A stretch of 64,000 nucleotides of DNA from Gilvirhabdus luticola (lineage in GTDB: Bacteria > Bacteroidota > Bacteroidia > Flavobacteriales > Flavobacteriaceae), in NCBI RefSeq assembly GCF_032583975.1, contig NZ_JAWHTF010000010.1. One strand, given 5' to 3'. Below, piece after piece: positions 62,297 through 64,000 of this stretch. Each line of letters opens with the position of its first letter. Positions within the stretch are counted from its first letter, which is position 1. Below the pieces are notes generated by a model that saw only the letters and a program-made list of their open reading frames with translations, did not search any database and had not been told where the DNA came from. Position numbers and translations under genes: made by a program.

Positions 62297-63115
62297 ATGA
62301 GTTTTAACAAAATTACAGAGCAAGATTCAAACTACAATCATTTAGAAAAAATGAGTCTGGAAGAATTACTCATTAATATAAACCAAGAAGATCAAACAGT
62401 ACCATTTGCCATTGAAAAAGCCATACCCCAAATAAAAGCATTGGTTGAACAAGCAGTTGGCAACTTAAAAAAAGGTGGTCGTTTATTTTATATTGGGTCT
62501 GGCACGAGTGGTAGATTGGGGATTGTTGATGCATCTGAATGTCCACCAACGTTTGGTGTACCTCATGATTTAGTGATTGGTATTATTGCTGGTGGTGATT
62601 CTGCTATTCGTCAAGCTGTAGAGTTTGCAGAAGACTCAATAGAACAAGGATGGAAAGATTTACAAGCGTATCACATTTCTAATAACGATATTGTTGTGGG
62701 CATTGCCGCTTCTGGTACAACACCTTATGTGATTGGTGCTCTTAAAAAATGCAATGAGAATAAAATTATTACTGGTTGTATTACTTGTAACCAAAATAGT
62801 CCTTTAGCTCAAATAGCTAAATATCCCATAGAAGTTGTTGTAGGTCCTGAGTTTGTAACAGGAAGTTCACGTATGAAAGCTGGCACAGCTCAAAAATTAG
62901 TACTTAATATGATTTCAACTTCGACTATGATTCAACTAGGTCATGTTAGAGGAAATAAAATGGTAGATATGCAATTAAGTAACAACAAGCTTGTTGATAG
63001 AGGAATAAAAATGGTTATGAAAGAGCTAAATTTATCAGAAAACGAAGCTCAAAAGCTTCTTGACAAATATCAAAGTGTACGTTTAGCAATTAAAAATTAT
63101 AGAATTGAAAACTAA
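62297..63115 (+). CDS. murQ: N-acetylmuramic acid 6-phosphate etherase
   Basis: 272 residues with a single SIS domain. It cleaves the lactyl ether of MurNAc-6-P to give GlcNAc-6-P in peptidoglycan recycling. Motifs: RLFYIGSGTSGRLGIVDASECPPTFG, IIAGGDSAIRQAVEFAEDS, DIVVGIAASGTTPYVIGAL and GSSRMKAGTAQKLVLNMIST. The catalytic Glu lies in the ASECPPTF loop region. The C-terminal helical cap (ENEAQKLLDKY) is intact. It is followed by a DUF6095-like gene whose start overlaps its stop by 11 bases. Confidence 0.96.
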   Translation: MSFNKITEQDSNYNHLEKMSLEELLININQEDQTVPFAIEKAIPQIKALVEQAVGNLKKGGRLFYIGSGTSGRLGIVDASECPPTFGVPHDLVIGIIAGGDSAIRQAVEFAEDSIEQGWKDLQAYHISNNDIVVGIAASGTTPYVIGALKKCNENKIITGCITCNQNSPLAQIAKYPIEVVVGPEFVTGSSRMKAGTAQKLVLNMISTSTMIQLGHVRGNKMVDMQLSNNKLVDRGIKMVMKELNLSENEAQKLLDKYQSVRLAIKNYRIEN

Positions 63116-63347
63116 AAGAACAGATAAAGACCTATTATTAAAAGGGTTGAAAATAATGGGACTTACTTTAATATGTATGTTTCTCGGTCCAACCTTAATC
63201 TATATTGCTTTTAGTAATCAAGAAAAACCATTATATATACCTATATTAATTGTAGCAATAATAATTTGTTCGTTAGCAGTCTACTTTGGATTTAAAGGAA
63301 TTAAAACAATACTAGATAGTATGTTTAAAAGTAATATTTCTAATTAA
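63105..63347 (+). CDS. DUF6095-like small membrane protein
   Basis: 80 residues starting at TTG 63105 inside the murQ 3' end. A basic N-terminus (MKTKRTDKDLLLKGLK) precedes two transmembrane helices: MGLTLICMFLGPTLIYIAF and IPILIVAIIICSLAVYFGF, and a short C-terminal tail. It is coupled to murQ by overlap. I recall this type as DUF6095, of unknown function. Its 3' end overlaps the convergent DinB-like gene by eight bases. Confidence 0.78.
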   Translation: MKTKRTDKDLLLKGLKIMGLTLICMFLGPTLIYIAFSNQEKPLYIPILIVAIIICSLAVYFGFKGIKTILDSMFKSNISN

Positions 63348-63840
63348 CTGAAGTCTCCTTTGGAGTTGTAGGATTATAACCAAAATCATCATCATTCAAC
63401 ACGATACCTAATTTTTCAAAAATGTAATTGATTATAGCATAATGATGTATTGTATGACTATTGGCTTGAGCAAATAATGCTCCAATAGTATATATAATTT
63501 TCGTAGTTCCCATTCCTAAATCATCAATAACTTCAACTGTTTCATTCATATCATAATCAAATAGATTGAGCTTTTCAATAATAATATTTAGATAACAACT
63601 TGCAATTTTGCAATCAGATTCAACTCTTTTATTTCTAGTTCTAGCAGTCAAATCAACTTGCTTGCTTGAGTCCATTTTTAAAATACAATCATAAAAATCC
63701 AAAATATGACGGATGTGTGAACCTATACTAGAATAATATGGAGGAATAGAAGTTTCGCATAACACTTCATCTGTTAAATTTGATAATATCCTTTTAGATT
63801 TCTGAAGGTTTTTTAGATTAGATTGAATGATTTTATTCAT
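63340..63840 (-). CDS. DinB-like (YfiT/DUF664-type) four-helix protein
   Basis: 166 residues, mostly helical. It contains SSIGSHIRHILDFYDC and AQANSHTIHHYAIINYIF, with histidines at the positions expected for the DinB/YfiT metal site (His in SHIRH; HTIHH). Function unknown in Bacteroidota; the superfamily includes metal-dependent thiol transferases such as BshB-pathway BstA. No signal peptide is present. It is the last protein gene before the rRNA operon terminator. Confidence 0.78.
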   Translation of the reverse strand: MNKIIQSNLKNLQKSKRILSNLTDEVLCETSIPPYYSSIGSHIRHILDFYDCILKMDSSKQVDLTARTRNKRVESDCKIASCYLNIIIEKLNLFDYDMNETVEVIDDLGMGTTKIIYTIGALFAQANSHTIHHYAIINYIFEKLGIVLNDDDFGYNPTTPKETSVN

Positions 63841-63924
63841 GGAAACTAATTTAGCTAAATAAAATGAATTTCAAAATTATTTGTAGCATTAGTCAAAGTA
63901 TCTCTCCAACCTTACATGATTAAA

Positions 63925-63960
63925 CAAAAAAACCCTTACTAATAATTTAGTAAGGGTTTT
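63925..63960 (-). terminator. Rho-independent terminator of the rRNA operon
   Basis: AACCCTTACTA/TAGTAAGGGTT (63931-63941 with 63948-63958) with loop ATAATT, flanked by A-rich sequence on the left (T-run on the minus strand). It ends the minus-strand transcript that carries 5S rRNA. Confidence 0.9.
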
Positions 63961-63969
63961 CTAAAAAAA

Positions 63970-64000
63970 GGCGGCGACCTACTCTCCCACAAGTAGCAGT
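63970..64000 (-). rRNA. rrf: 5S rRNA, 3' end only (continues beyond window)
   Basis: The last ~31 bases read on the minus strand as ACTGCTACTTGTGGGAGAGT and then AGGTCGCCGCC. This is the 3'-terminal helix region of Bacteroidota 5S rRNA. The 3' end is followed by a run of Ts and then the terminator. It implies an rRNA operon on the minus strand starting right of the window. Confidence 0.92.

Noticed and set aside
1..64000. CRISPR arrays, insertion sequences, prophage or integrase genes, tRNA genes
   Set aside because: None were seen: no regularly spaced repeats, transposase motifs, integrase signatures or recognisable cloverleaf sequences. No selfish or defence system was recognised.

Overview
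The window looks like a chromosomal segment of a marine-type member of the Flavobacteriaceae (Bacteroidota). Evidence for this: AT-rich DNA; the Bacteroidota -7 promoter element TAnnTTTG upstream of many genes; frequent TTG/GTG starts; TonB-dependent receptors with N-terminal CarboxypepD_reg-like domains; a DUF4249 lipoprotein; a type IX secretion C-terminal sorting domain; the long form of GAPDH; monomeric NADP-isocitrate dehydrogenase; and Bacteroidota-restricted families (DUF4835, DUF5916, TIGR02757, BatA-like). I cannot name the genus from sequence alone.

Layout. 1-6.1 kb: C-terminal part of a probable M23 peptidase, a TonB-dependent receptor, a tiny glycine-zipper protein, two GNAT enzymes, a DoxX-like protein and folE. 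6.1-15.2 kb: a DUF5916 outer-membrane protein, a LolD-like ATPase, a large GT-C-like membrane protein, then a more accessory patch (NTF2-like protein, Crp/Fnr regulator, a decayed partial copy of the TIGR02757 gene, a charged coiled-coil secreted protein), followed by intact TIGR02757 and a glycosyltransferase. 15.3-20 kb: a compact operon of a BatA-like protein, a dihydroorotase homologue without its HxH metal site, a DUF4870-like protein and an esterase. 20-32.4 kb: a long minus-strand housekeeping block with an RprXY-like two-component system, coaE, a YbbR-domain protein, GT2, fabI, recN, DUF4835, coaBC, rpoZ, bamD and dapA. 32.5-41 kb: a split 5'-nucleotidase, DoxX, ligA-prmC-GNAT, ribD-yigZ and a thioesterase. 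41-50.7 kb: dnaA, a low-Mr phosphatase, a T9SS-exported sugar dehydrogenase, an RsmI-like methylase, and a minus-strand cell-wall/lysine operon (dapF-GNAT-mltG-DUF2279). 49.2-64 kb: htrA, gap, a coiled-coil membrane protein, a PHP-domain lipoprotein, trmD, rplS, a protein-free 740-bp stretch that looks like a structured non-coding RNA, monomeric icd, a TonB receptor/DUF4249 pair, murQ, and finally the 3' end of a 5S rRNA gene (minus strand), so an rRNA operon lies just to the right.

Most of the window is ordinary housekeeping. Two things stand out. First, helically phased GTTAA(A/T) repeats lie upstream of three promoters: the sensor-kinase/response-regulator operon, htrA, and the DUF5916 outer-membrane gene. 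All three are in gene-sense orientation, each promoter has a consensus -7 but no clear -33 TTG, and the pattern suggests a small envelope-stress regulon run by the two-component system encoded here. Second, about 510 bases between rplS and icd contain several small hairpins (two closed by GNRA-type tetraloops) and end in a well-formed hairpin followed by T-rich sequence. I cannot match this to RNase P RNA or tmRNA. All functional calls are from reading the sequence; no searches were run.
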